A stretch of DNA of 64,000 bases from JAICIG01 sp035532215. GTDB lineage: Bacteria; Planctomycetota; Planctomycetia; Pirellulales; JAICIG01. This document shows positions 27,184-35,416 of the stretch, piece by piece. The notes under the pieces were generated by a model. The model was not told where the DNA came from. It was given only the letters and a program-made list of their open reading frames with translations, and made no database searches. Where the stretch lies: positions 1 to 64,000 of the forward strand of contig DATKRK010000353.1 of assembly GCA_035532215.1 (NCBI GenBank), written 5' to 3'. A program made the translations under genes and the position numbers. How positions within the stretch are numbered: the stretch's first letter is position 1; each line of letters begins with the position of its first letter.

Positions 27184-28041
27184 TCAATGCGTCATCGCAT
27201 ACGTCACGATATTGATCCCCAGCGGATACGACCACTTTTCGGCGAACTCGCGAAAATAGCCCGCGTCTTCCCCTTCGCGCTCCCAGCCGTCGCCCAGATC
27301 GGTGTTGTGGCAGATGATGGCCATCATCCGACCCTTGTCGTCGAACAGCCCGCGGTAGTGGGGCTCCTGGGCGTCCCAGCGCTCGTAGGTCCGGCCAGCG
27401 TAGTAGCCGTGGATGCTCGGCACCTGCGGTTTCTTCTTGAGATCGTAAACGCAGTGAAAGATTTCGTGCTCTAGCGGCAATTCGAGCGGCTCGCGGTCGG
27501 GGAACACGCGCTTGAGATTCAGGTAGAACTGATTCCATTCGTCTTCGCCCCAGAAGTCGTCGACCATCAGAAAGCCGCCATTGAGCAGGTAGCGCCGCAG
27601 CCCGGCCACTTCCGCCTCGGTGAGCGTCATGTGGCCCGGCTCGATCAGGTAGATGAACGGATAGTCGAGCAACTCCTCGTCGGTCAGTTCCAGGATCTTG
27701 CCGTTGGGGTCGACTTCCAGCGACGTCAGCTCGTGAAGGCGATAGGAAAAATTCAGATCGCTGTCGGGGTAATCGGTGGCCCACTTACTCCAGCCCCAGC
27801 CGCCGCCCGAGCCGTACGACGTGTATCGGACCCGCACGAAAGTGAACACATCGTCTTCGAACTGCTCGTTGTTTTCCCACTGCGGCACGCCGTTGCGGTC
27901 GTTCGGGTCGTTCATGTCGCGCTGGAAGCGGCGATTTCGCGATCCCCGGCCGCCAAAGCCCCCGCGCTGGGCAACGGCGGCCGTGGTCGCCAAAACCGTC
28001 AGCAGCGACAGTATCAATAGGAGTTTCGCGCGGCGTTTCAT
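27184..28041 (-). CDS. Secreted DUF4159 protein
   Basis: 285 aa from ATG 28041. N-terminal signal peptide (MKRRAKLLLILSLLTVLATTAAVAQ), then a Gly/Arg-rich mature start. The core has FTFVRVRYTSYG, YPFIYLIEPGHMTLTE, LRRYLLNGGFLMVDDFWG and IICHNTDLGDGWE, as in DUF4159, an amidotransferase-like fold of unknown activity often found with MoxR/DUF58/Bat genes. It precedes moxR on the same strand, separated by ~190 bp of repeat DNA. Confidence 0.85.
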   Translation of the reverse strand: MKRRAKLLLILSLLTVLATTAAVAQRGGFGGRGSRNRRFQRDMNDPNDRNGVPQWENNEQFEDDVFTFVRVRYTSYGSGGGWGWSKWATDYPDSDLNFSYRLHELTSLEVDPNGKILELTDEELLDYPFIYLIEPGHMTLTEAEVAGLRRYLLNGGFLMVDDFWGEDEWNQFYLNLKRVFPDREPLELPLEHEIFHCVYDLKKKPQVPSIHGYYAGRTYERWDAQEPHYRGLFDDKGRMMAIICHNTDLGDGWEREGEDAGYFREFAEKWSYPLGINIVTYAMTH

Positions 28042-28090
28042 GGTTTTGTTTCCTCGACGCAAAACGTGGCGCGGATGCGCTGTTTTTGCA

Positions 28091-28240
28091 TAGCCCAGGC
28101 ATTTATGCCTGGGATCCGCAAGCCGTTTAAATCCCCGCTACCGCCAGACGCCTCGCGGGCGCCAACGGCGCCCGCGAGGCGTCCGGCGGAAAAGACGGGC
28201 GCGTGTCGAATGAATTCCCAGGCATAAATGCCTGGGCTAC
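28091..28240. repeat. Composite palindromes (family D REP pair with central hairpin)
   Basis: TAGCCCAGGCATTTATGCCTGGGA (28091-28114) and its mirror TCCCAGGCATAAATGCCTGGGCTA(C) (28216-28240) are each palindromes headed by ATAG/GTAG. Between them lies a strong hairpin at about 28142-28188, ACGCCTCGCGGGCGCC-AAC-GGCGCCCGCGAGGCGT. Confidence 0.88.
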
Positions 28241-28264
28241 GTAAAAGAACAACAATATGAGTCA

Positions 28265-30967
28265 TTACCTCCCGGCACTCCCTTGATCTTCTGCACCCGG
28301 CGCGGATCCCCCGGGCGGCTCGACCGGCTTTGCAACTTCATCCATCTTTTCAACGATCGCCAGCAACTCGCGCTGCGCCGCGCGATATCGCGGAGCTTCT
28401 TCGAGCGCTTCCAGCGCATGCCGTCTGGCGCCGCCAAGGTCGCCCGTGCGGTGCAATCGCACGGCCAGCCGATAGTGCAACTCGGCCAGGTCGATCGGGT
28501 CGAGCAACAATAGCGCGCCGTAAGCTTCGATCGCCAGGGCGTCGTCGCCGGTGTGTTCGGCGGCGGCGGCAAGCTGGCGGTGCGGCGTCTTCAGCAGCGG
28601 ATTAACGGCCAACATTCGCAGGCCATGCTTGGTGACGGTCGGCCAGTCTTCGGCCGCCGCGGCCAGTTCCATCAGCCGCAGCAAGGCATCGGGCTCATCG
28701 GCCGTCAAGCCGGCGATCTTTTCCAGCGCGGCGCGTTCTTCCGCCGTTTCGCCCAACTCGCGGTGCGCCTTGGCCAGCATCGCATACGGATTGCCGGCGC
28801 CGACGCCCTCCGGATACAGCCGCACCATTTCCTCGAGCGGCGCCTTGGCTTCCTGCCATTTCTTTGCATCCAAGAGTTGTTTGGCCCGGCGGCCCAAAGC
28901 GGCATAGTTCTTCGGATGTTTTTCGAGCCAAGCAACGACTTCTTCGGCGCCGGCGGTCGGCGGCAAATCGGGCTCGGACCAATCGGCCTCGGGCGCCATC
29001 TGCCGGGCCCGAGTGCGAGCGAATTCGGCGAACTCCTTGTCGAGCGCCTCGAGCGAGCCCGCGTAACGCGAAAGCGAATCGTTGATCGGCATGCCGGCGC
29101 CCAGGTCGACCAGCACTCGCTTGAGCGTTTCCAGACCGTATTTATCGACCAGGTACTCGACCGCGAGCGACGACTCGTAGTAGGCGAATTGCAGATGCTG
29201 CGGCGTCGCCGGGTGCAGAAACGCGCCGCTGAGCTGGCTGACCGGCGTCAGGTCGTCGGCCAGCAGCATTTCGCGATAGCGGGGCGTGATGGTCTGCCCC
29301 CAGGTCCGCTCGGCCTGCCGCTCTTCGTAAACCGAAATGCCTTCGCTCAGCCAGCGCGGCATCTTGTTGTGCGTCTTGTGGAGCGTGACCACGTGACAGA
29401 ACTCGTGCCACAGCGTCGCTTCCCAACTGGCCGGCGTTTCGCCCTGCGAGGCCGGGCTGTTGGCCGTAATCACGCGGCCGAAACAGACGCCCAAGAAGCC
29501 GGCGCCGCCCGGCAGACCGAAGGTGCGAATCGCGAAATCCTGCTGCCGCGGAAACAGCTCGACGACGACCGGCTCGTCGATCGTCACTTCGTATTTCGCG
29601 CACAGCGTTTGCTTGGCCCGCTGGAGCAACTCGAGCACGCGGCGGCCGTAAATGCTCGCCTCGCGCGGATCCATGCGAAGCTGAAACCCGTCGCCTTCGA
29701 GCGTGCGGAACTTGCGAAGGTTCTCTTCGAGCGTGACAAGATTGTGGGCCACGACGTTGTAGCCATCCTTGTCGTACACGTCGTCGGCCAGCCGCCAGCC
29801 TTCTTCCTCTTCGCCCAGCCGCAGCAAATCCTGGGCAAGCTGCACCTTGGCCGGCAGATAATTGGAGTCGAACGCCAAGGCCAGCCGCTGCCGCGCGGCG
29901 CCTTCGGCGAAGCGGTACTTCTGCGACAGCTTCTTGCCGATCAGGTAATCCGCCTCCGGGTTCGCCGGCCAGTGGGCGAGCGCCCGTTGGTAACAGCGAG
30001 CTTCTTCCTCCGGCTTGCCAGCCAAGTGAGCCAACACCGCCCGATAGGCGCAAGCCCTCGGGTGCTCGGGATTGATTTTCTCGATCCGGTCCAGTAGGGC
30101 GGCAGCTTCGTCGTAGCGTTCGGAATCGACGTGATCGTCGACTAGAAACAATAAGCTGTCGATATGGTTCGGATTGAGCGCCAGCGCGGCCTGGAGCGCC
30201 GTAGCGGCCTTGTCGGAATCGCTGGCCGAATAAGCTTGGGCCAGGCCAAAATGCGCCTCGGGGTCGTCCTTGTCGAGCTTGACGGCTTGTTCGAAGGCTT
30301 CGGCCGCCAGGCCATAATCGTGCTTGGCCAGGGCCAATTCGCCGCTGGCCAGATAGGCGTGCGGATCGTCCGGCTGCCGTTTTTTGATTTCGTTATATAA
30401 GTTGTCGAGCACCTGCTTGGCATCGACCCCCTGTTCGAGAAAGAACCTGCCGAGCACGACCTGATTGGGCGGATCGCGGAACCGCCAGGCGGTTTGCCGC
30501 ACCAAGTCGGCCATCTCGACGATCAGCTTTTCGCCTCGCTCGCCCTGGCCGTTGAAGCGGCAGACCTCGCGGCCGAGCCACCGCAATTGAACGCTGAATT
30601 CGAAGCTGGCCAGCGCAGCATCGAGCGTTTTCAGCGCGTCGGGATAACGGCCCAGGGCCAGTTCCGACTTGATCTTCAGCAGCGGCCACTCTTCGTTGAA
30701 CTCGCTGGCCGCCAGGGCCTTGGCCGCATAGTCGACGCAGTCGGCGTATTTACCCGAGCGATAGAGTTGCTCGGCCTGCAGCAGATCGGCGGCGGCGGCC
30801 GGAGCGGCGGCCAATAACAAGCTCAGGCAGGCAGCCAACGAGAAGCTCGCCGACGCCTGCGAGCGTTCGGCGTGCGAAAGCCGCGCCAAGCGTCTTCGCC
30901 AGCCCGCGAAGACGAATTCCGCTTCGGCACTGGTCCTGCTGTCGCTACGATCGGCCATGGGCCGCAT
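28265..30967 (-). CDS. TPR protein with peptidase MA-like (gluzincin) domain
   Basis: 900 aa from ATG 30967 (a TTG at 31021 and an ATG at 30958 are alternatives). A hydrophobic segment near residues 42-60 (SLAACLSLLLAAAPAAA) acts as signal or anchor. TPR-like helices run from about residue 60 to 400. A zinc-peptidase-like region has His521-Glu522-x2-His525 followed by WLSEGISVYEE, the HExxH plus downstream Glu layout of peptidase MA. More TPR-like repeats follow to the C-terminus. Predicted periplasmic; substrate unknown. Confidence 0.8.
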   Translation of the reverse strand: MRPMADRSDSRTSAEAEFVFAGWRRRLARLSHAERSQASASFSLAACLSLLLAAAPAAAADLLQAEQLYRSGKYADCVDYAAKALAASEFNEEWPLLKIKSELALGRYPDALKTLDAALASFEFSVQLRWLGREVCRFNGQGERGEKLIVEMADLVRQTAWRFRDPPNQVVLGRFFLEQGVDAKQVLDNLYNEIKKRQPDDPHAYLASGELALAKHDYGLAAEAFEQAVKLDKDDPEAHFGLAQAYSASDSDKAATALQAALALNPNHIDSLLFLVDDHVDSERYDEAAALLDRIEKINPEHPRACAYRAVLAHLAGKPEEEARCYQRALAHWPANPEADYLIGKKLSQKYRFAEGAARQRLALAFDSNYLPAKVQLAQDLLRLGEEEEGWRLADDVYDKDGYNVVAHNLVTLEENLRKFRTLEGDGFQLRMDPREASIYGRRVLELLQRAKQTLCAKYEVTIDEPVVVELFPRQQDFAIRTFGLPGGAGFLGVCFGRVITANSPASQGETPASWEATLWHEFCHVVTLHKTHNKMPRWLSEGISVYEERQAERTWGQTITPRYREMLLADDLTPVSQLSGAFLHPATPQHLQFAYYESSLAVEYLVDKYGLETLKRVLVDLGAGMPINDSLSRYAGSLEALDKEFAEFARTRARQMAPEADWSEPDLPPTAGAEEVVAWLEKHPKNYAALGRRAKQLLDAKKWQEAKAPLEEMVRLYPEGVGAGNPYAMLAKAHRELGETAEERAALEKIAGLTADEPDALLRLMELAAAAEDWPTVTKHGLRMLAVNPLLKTPHRQLAAAAEHTGDDALAIEAYGALLLLDPIDLAELHYRLAVRLHRTGDLGGARRHALEALEEAPRYRAAQRELLAIVEKMDEVAKPVEPPGGSAPGAEDQGSAGR

Positions 30968-32000
30968 CCTTCCTGCGACGACTCTTCCCCGGGCGGCGTC
31001 GAGTGTGTCATGACTGTTCAACGGATAAGCCGCTGATGCTCGGTCCGCTCCATTCTATCGCAAGCCGACTGCGCGCCCAACAAAATTGATCGCCCCTGCG
31101 GCCAAGATGAGGGTGGGCTGGCGCGGAACGGTGGTTACATGAGTTGCGTGAATTGGCGCAAGGAACTGGACAAGCGGAGGCCGAAGTCACCAGGCAGGCG
31201 AGATTTTCGCCGTCTCGCTGCAAGCCGGTTTCGGCTTATCATCCATGCCGCGTCTCGACCTCGTGCCCGCGGTTTGAGGCTCGGCCGCGTTCCGTTCCTC
31301 AAGAAGATGGCCAACCGCAGTCCCAGCGCGGCCCTTCGGCCGCAACCAATTGAGCCACGGATGGAACACGGATAAAACACGGATGAAATGCAGAATGAGG
31401 CTCTTTCGCAGGATCCATGAGTGGTTTTATCGCCCCTTAGCATGGTTGGGGTTGCGTTTACCAAGGCATTGCCGGGCAAATCAACGTAGCGTTGGTAAGT
31501 GAGACGCCGGTGAGGAGCCGAATTGGAAAACACCCTGTCCGATCCGTGTTCGATCCGTGTTTCATCCGTGGCTCGTCTCCGCCAAAAGCGCCGCATGAAT
31601 CTTCGCGAGACGCGGAGAAATAGAACGTTTGTATTACGGAGCCGTGAACTTGCAGCCCGAGGCAGCTTTCCCAAGATGGCCAATCTCAAACGCCGCCTTC
31701 GTTTGTCCTTGAGTCCGGAACTTGGAATCTGTTTGCCGGGCGGGGGCGCCCGACCTCCATGGAGCTAGCATTCCCAAGATGGCCAACCGCGTTAGCGGCG
31801 TTCGACGCCTTGGCCGCCTTCGACCGCTCGGCATCGCTGCTCCGCGTCTCCGCGTGAACCCTGTCCAAACTTCGCGTGACTCACGCTTCGCCGCCGTTCC
31901 AAGATGGCCAATCCCGTCCGCCGCCTTCGTTGGCCTTGAGCTCGCATCTCGAACCCAACCTGCACGGCCGCGAGATCGCGGCCTTCGTTTCAACCTAAGC
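30968..32000. other. 1-kb intergenic region with scattered short repeats
   Basis: I find no convincing gene. It holds ATCCGTG-type repeats (31357-31385 and 31540-31575), a GCGGGGGCGCCCG REP-like core near 31740, and four copies of a CCAAGATGGCCAA motif. Confidence 0.6.
31304..31913. repeat. Four dispersed copies of (C)CAAGATGGCCAA
   Basis: Copies at 31304-31316 (partial), 31671-31684, 31773-31788 and 31899-31913, three with a preceding TTCC. Readings in different frames carry them, so the repeat is at DNA level, not protein level. Confidence 0.7.
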
Positions 32001-32008
32001 GCAATAAT

Positions 32009-32042
32009 AAAGCCACGTTACGCAATTGCACAACGTGGCTTT
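32009..32042 (-). terminator. Rho-independent terminator after tRNA-Ala
   Basis: Reading the - strand, AAAGCCACGTT pairs with AACGTGGCTTT around a 12-nt loop, followed by TATTATT. It starts 5 nt beyond the tRNA 3' end. Confidence 0.85.
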
Positions 32043-32043
32043 C

Positions 32044-32119
<76 letters not shown>

Positions 32120-32271
32120 CCGACGTCCGCGCGGCGGGAAAATTCCGTTTCTCGCGATATCATGGGCGAAACTACGCGTGCTGGCCTTGCCGCCGCGAAC
32201 CAAAAAACTTATCACGGTAGCTGGCAACTGTCAAGCACATCCCTTTTCGAAAAACGTTTCCCGAGGAGCCC

Positions 32272-33381
32272 TTGAAAAGGACGTTCTTCACCCTGCTGAA
32301 GTTCGGCGTTTCGGCCGGTTTGATCGCTTGGCTGGTGGTTCAGGCCCAACGCGACAAGGCGTTCGCCGATTTGGCCAGCCAGCCCAAAGATTGGCTCCTG
32401 TTGGCCGCCGCCGCCGCCTGCTGTTTTGCCGCCATCACGCTGACCTTCGTCCGTTGGTACGTGCTGGTGCGGGCGCTCGATTTGCCGTTCAGCCTGAAAG
32501 ACTCTTTCCGGCTCGGCTTTCTCGGCTACCTGCTGAACTTCGTCTCGTTGGGCGCCGTGGGCGGCGATTTGTTCAAGGCCGTGTTCGTGGCTCGCGAGCA
32601 GCCGGGCCGCCGTGCCGAAGCCGTGGCCACCGTCGTGCTCGATCGCCTCGTCGGGCTGTACATGCTGTTCGTGCTCGGCACGATCGCCATCCTGGCGACC
32701 GATCAACTGAGCAGTTCGAGCCGCGAGGTTCAGATCGTCAGCCGAGGCACGCTGATCTGCACCGGCTTGGGCGCGGCGGGCATCGCCGTGTTGCTGATTC
32801 CGGGCCTGACCCAAGGCCGCTTCTCCGCCTTCTTGCAGCACTTGCCGCGAGTCGGGCCGTTGTTCGGCAAATTATTGGGCGCCATTCGAATTTATCGCCA
32901 ACGCCCCGGCATGCTGCTGCTCTCGGCGGCGATGAGTCTCGTCGTCCACTCGCTCTCTGCGACCGGCATTTGGTTCGTCTCCCGAGGACTGCCGGGCCAA
33001 TCGCCTTCGCTGGCGGATCACTTGGTGATCGTGCCTTTGGCGATGGTCACTGGCGTTTTGCCGCTGCCCGTCAACGGCCTGGGCGCGTTCGAAACGGCGG
33101 TCGTATTTCTTTACGAGAGCGTGCCGACGGGGCTGGCCGTGAGCGAGGGCCGGGGGCTGGTGGTCGCGTTAGGATATCGCGCGATCACGATCCTGATCGC
33201 CCTGGTGGGCGTTTGCTACTACCTCGCCAGCCGCCGCGAAGTGGCGCAGGTGATGCACGAGGCCGAGGTCGAATTGGAACACGAACAGGCCGCCGATTCA
33301 TCCGCCGCCGAGCCCGAGTTGGGCGAGAGCGCCGCGGTCGCGCAATTGCCGCCGGGCGCCGACTGGGCGGCTGGCGGCTGA
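32272..33381 (+). CDS. Lysylphosphatidylglycerol-synthase-TM / flippase-like membrane protein
   Basis: 369 aa. Start is TTG 32272, chosen because GAGGAG lies 3-8 nt upstream. About eight membrane helices. The family signatures are RWYVLVRALDLPFSLKDSFRLGFLGYLLNFVSLGAVGGDLFKA and LDRLVGLYMLF, as in the UPF0104/AglD family of putative lipid flippases or LPG-synthase membrane domains. No C-terminal synthetase domain; instead a charged cytoplasmic tail. Role in lipid or glycan transport is inferred from the family. Confidence 0.85.
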   Translation: MKRTFFTLLKFGVSAGLIAWLVVQAQRDKAFADLASQPKDWLLLAAAAACCFAAITLTFVRWYVLVRALDLPFSLKDSFRLGFLGYLLNFVSLGAVGGDLFKAVFVAREQPGRRAEAVATVVLDRLVGLYMLFVLGTIAILATDQLSSSSREVQIVSRGTLICTGLGAAGIAVLLIPGLTQGRFSAFLQHLPRVGPLFGKLLGAIRIYRQRPGMLLLSAAMSLVVHSLSATGIWFVSRGLPGQSPSLADHLVIVPLAMVTGVLPLPVNGLGAFETAVVFLYESVPTGLAVSEGRGLVVALGYRAITILIALVGVCYYLASRREVAQVMHEAEVELEHEQAADSSAAEPELGESAAVAQLPPGADWAAGG

Positions 33382-33461
33382 GCCAAGGCCAAGCCGCTAC
33401 GAACCGGGGCATCGCTTGAACTTTGTCCCAGGTACGTGTGCTTTCATACCAACCCGAAGCG

Positions 33462-33598
33462 CTAGCCCGGATTATTCATCAGCCCACACCAACCCGAAGC
33501 GCCAGCGAGGCGGAGCGACGCACTTACCTCGCTGGCGCTTCGGGTTTGTATGGAGCGCTTTGTCAAGTAATAGCCGGGCTGTGAATAATCCGGGCAAG
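33462..33598 (-). repeat. MITE-like element copy 5, nested in a REP
   Basis: Terminal inverted repeats as in the other copies. Left flank ends ACCCGAAGCG-CTAG, right flank begins CAAG-CGAGG: together these restore the ACCCGAAGCG(C)(T/A)AGCGAGG palindrome half, so the element appears inserted into a REP at its CTAG/CAAG tetranucleotide. Confidence 0.85.
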
Positions 33599-33637
33599 CG
33601 AGGCTATGTCGTTTTCATTGCTCGCTGGCGCTTCGCG

Positions 33638-34150
33638 TCAGTCTTGTGCATCGCGCACGTACAGGATCGCCGCTTCAAGACTGTCTTCGTCATTGATCCA
33701 GCGCCGGCTGCCGCGCTCTGCCCACCACTCCTGGCGCATCGAGAGATCACCACTCGCGATCCCCCTTCGTCCGCATTCCAGCTCTTTCAGGCGTCGGGTA
33801 CACCACGCCTTGAGTTGAATCTGCACCTGCTTCGGCGCAACCGGAGCCGTTACGACGACGTGCAAATGATTCGTCCGGCAATTCACGGCATGGAGTTTCC
33901 AGCCTCGGATACGGCAATGGTCTGCGATCGTTTTTTCGACAAGCTGACGTTGCTCGGGATCAAGAACGCACGCATCCTCGGTCATCCGCGCCTCGGCCTC
34001 CCGCTTCACGATCGGATCAGGAAGCTGCCAACCCTTTCGGTACTCAACCCAGCCTCGCTCATCGCCTGGCAGCCAGGCGCCGTAAGTGGGCCAGGTAAGA
34101 AAATACGCCAGCGGGTCGGGCAGCGGAGGCTCGTTCGCTCGTCCTTTCAT
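33638..34150 (-). CDS. REP-associated tyrosine transposase (RAYT, IS200-like Y1 domain)
   Basis: 170 aa from ATG 34150. Seen: AYFLTWPTYGAWLPGDERGWV at the N-terminus, the HUH metal motif NHLHVVV in the middle, QIQLKAWCTRRLKE, and a C-terminal ILYVRDAQD with the likely catalytic Tyr. This is the single-strand transposase family that mobilises REP palindromes. An in-frame start further upstream would translate the flanking repeats and is rejected. Direct REP flanks: GCTCGCTGGCGCTTCGCG at the 3' end and three CGAAGCGCnAGCGAGG units at the 5' end. It is probably the source of the inner palindrome of family A. Confidence 0.88.
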   Translation of the reverse strand: MKGRANEPPLPDPLAYFLTWPTYGAWLPGDERGWVEYRKGWQLPDPIVKREAEARMTEDACVLDPEQRQLVEKTIADHCRIRGWKLHAVNCRTNHLHVVVTAPVAPKQVQIQLKAWCTRRLKELECGRRGIASGDLSMRQEWWAERGSRRWINDEDSLEAAILYVRDAQD

Positions 34151-34157
34151 GACGCTC

Positions 34158-34301
34158 TCTCCCACACCAACCCGAAGCGCAAGCGAGGGCACTCCCATAC
34201 CAAGCCGAAGCGCAAGCGAGGGCACTCCCATACCAACCCGAAGCGCTAGCGAGAGGCGACTGAATTCCTCGCTGGCGCTTCGGGTTAGTGTGCGTGGGCT
34301 A
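34158..34301. repeat. REP cluster upstream of the RAYT gene
   Basis: Three tandem ~32-bp units (CACTCCCATACCAACCCGAAGCGCAAGCGAGGG-like; the first begins CCCACACC), then an inverted CCTCGCTGGCGCTTCGGGTTAGTGTG. The right end contains GGGCTAC, whose complement GTAG carries the stop of the adjacent beta-helix gene. Confidence 0.88.
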
Positions 34302-35201
34302 CGGCGCCGCGTAGGGCTGCCCGTCGATTTCCAACTTGCCGCCCCGCCAGACGACGGCCGGCGCGGTGTTGTCGAGCAGTTGGCTTTCGGTGAGCTTGGT
34401 GACCGAGACTCCTTCGGTCCGCAATTGCGAAGCGCCGTTGTCGCCGATCAGACAGCCCTGGAGCCGCGCGTGCGACGAGCCGGCGATCGTCACGCCGCTG
34501 CGGCCGTTGCCGCGGCAGGTGACATTGACCAACTCGCAGTTCCGCACGCCGTCGTTGACGTTGATCCCGTCCAGGCGAAAGCCCTGCACGATCAGATCCA
34601 TAATCACGATGTCGTGAACGTGGTACAGCGTGATGCCGGTCTGCAGACCGCTATAGTAGAGCGGGTATTGCTCGGGCAGCTTGTCCGGCTCGACGCGGAA
34701 ATAGATGAACGCGTCGCGACGGAACCACTGAAGCGGTTCGAGTTCGGGCAGCTTGTGGGCGCCCGGCTCGATCTTGCGCTCGACGGCCGGCTTGTTGTCG
34801 AGGAATAATTGCTGGTAGCTCGACTTCGCCGGGCGGAAGCGGAACAGCGGCCCGCGGACCGACTCCCAGACGTTCTCCGGAACGGGCGCGGTTCCGTCGA
34901 GCACGGCGCCTTGGCCGTCGATCACCAAGGGGTTCAGTTCGTGGCCGCACTGCATGGCGGTCGAGAGGCTGATCGTTTCGCGATACGGTTCTCCCGAGTT
35001 GGCCAGCTCGATGCGGTCGCCCGGCTGCACCAATTGAAGCGCTCGTCGCAAGCTGCGCAGCGGCCCGCCGAAGGCAGTGGTCGATTCTTGCAATCCGTCG
35101 TGCAAATCGTCGCCCGCAACGTTGTTGACGTATAAAGTGCGCCCGCTTGCCGGCGCCGCCGCCCAACTCACGAGCATAATCGCCAGGCACAGCTTGCGCA
35201 T
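34299..35201 (-). CDS. Secreted right-handed beta-helix protein
   Basis: 300 aa from ATG 35201, preceded by GGAG. Signal peptide MRKLCLAIMLVSWAAAPASG, then RTLYVNNVAGDDLHDGL, typical of the opening of parallel beta-helix (pectate-lyase-fold) proteins with a TLYV..NGDD start. Short rungs with N and G turns follow (VIMDLIVQGFRLDGINVNDG, CELVNVTCRGNGRSGVTI). No catalytic residues can be assigned. Likely a periplasmic or extracellular carbohydrate-binding or -modifying protein. The TAG stop is part of the flanking repeat's GTAG. Confidence 0.8.
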   Translation of the reverse strand: MRKLCLAIMLVSWAAAPASGRTLYVNNVAGDDLHDGLQESTTAFGGPLRSLRRALQLVQPGDRIELANSGEPYRETISLSTAMQCGHELNPLVIDGQGAVLDGTAPVPENVWESVRGPLFRFRPAKSSYQQLFLDNKPAVERKIEPGAHKLPELEPLQWFRRDAFIYFRVEPDKLPEQYPLYYSGLQTGITLYHVHDIVIMDLIVQGFRLDGINVNDGVRNCELVNVTCRGNGRSGVTIAGSSHARLQGCLIGDNGASQLRTEGVSVTKLTESQLLDNTAPAVVWRGGKLEIDGQPYAAP

Positions 35202-35416
35202 CGCCGAACTCCGCGAGGAAAAGTTCAAGTTCCAGGTTCCCGATTTCAGGCCGTCAAGTGTAGCATTAAGTTACCCGCGGCGGGGGCGAGGGCGCCGCGG
35301 CGCTGCGCGTGCGGGCAAGTCGCGCCCCAGAATCCGCACAAACGTTGGGAATCGCCCGTTTTCGCCTGAAACTTGGAACGAACCTGGAACCTGGAACCCG
35401 CCGCCCGGAGCCTCCC

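Noticed and set aside
31135..31993. Overlapping open frames of 119-184 codons between the TPR/peptidase gene and tRNA-Ala.
   Set aside because: They share IGHLG-type peptides only because of the repeated CCAAGATGGCCAA DNA motif and have no start context or fold-like pattern.
34151..34231. Upstream in-frame extension of the RAYT gene by 27 codons.
   Set aside because: It translates the tandem REP units (GVPSLALR repeated). The ATG at 34150 starts the conserved domain.
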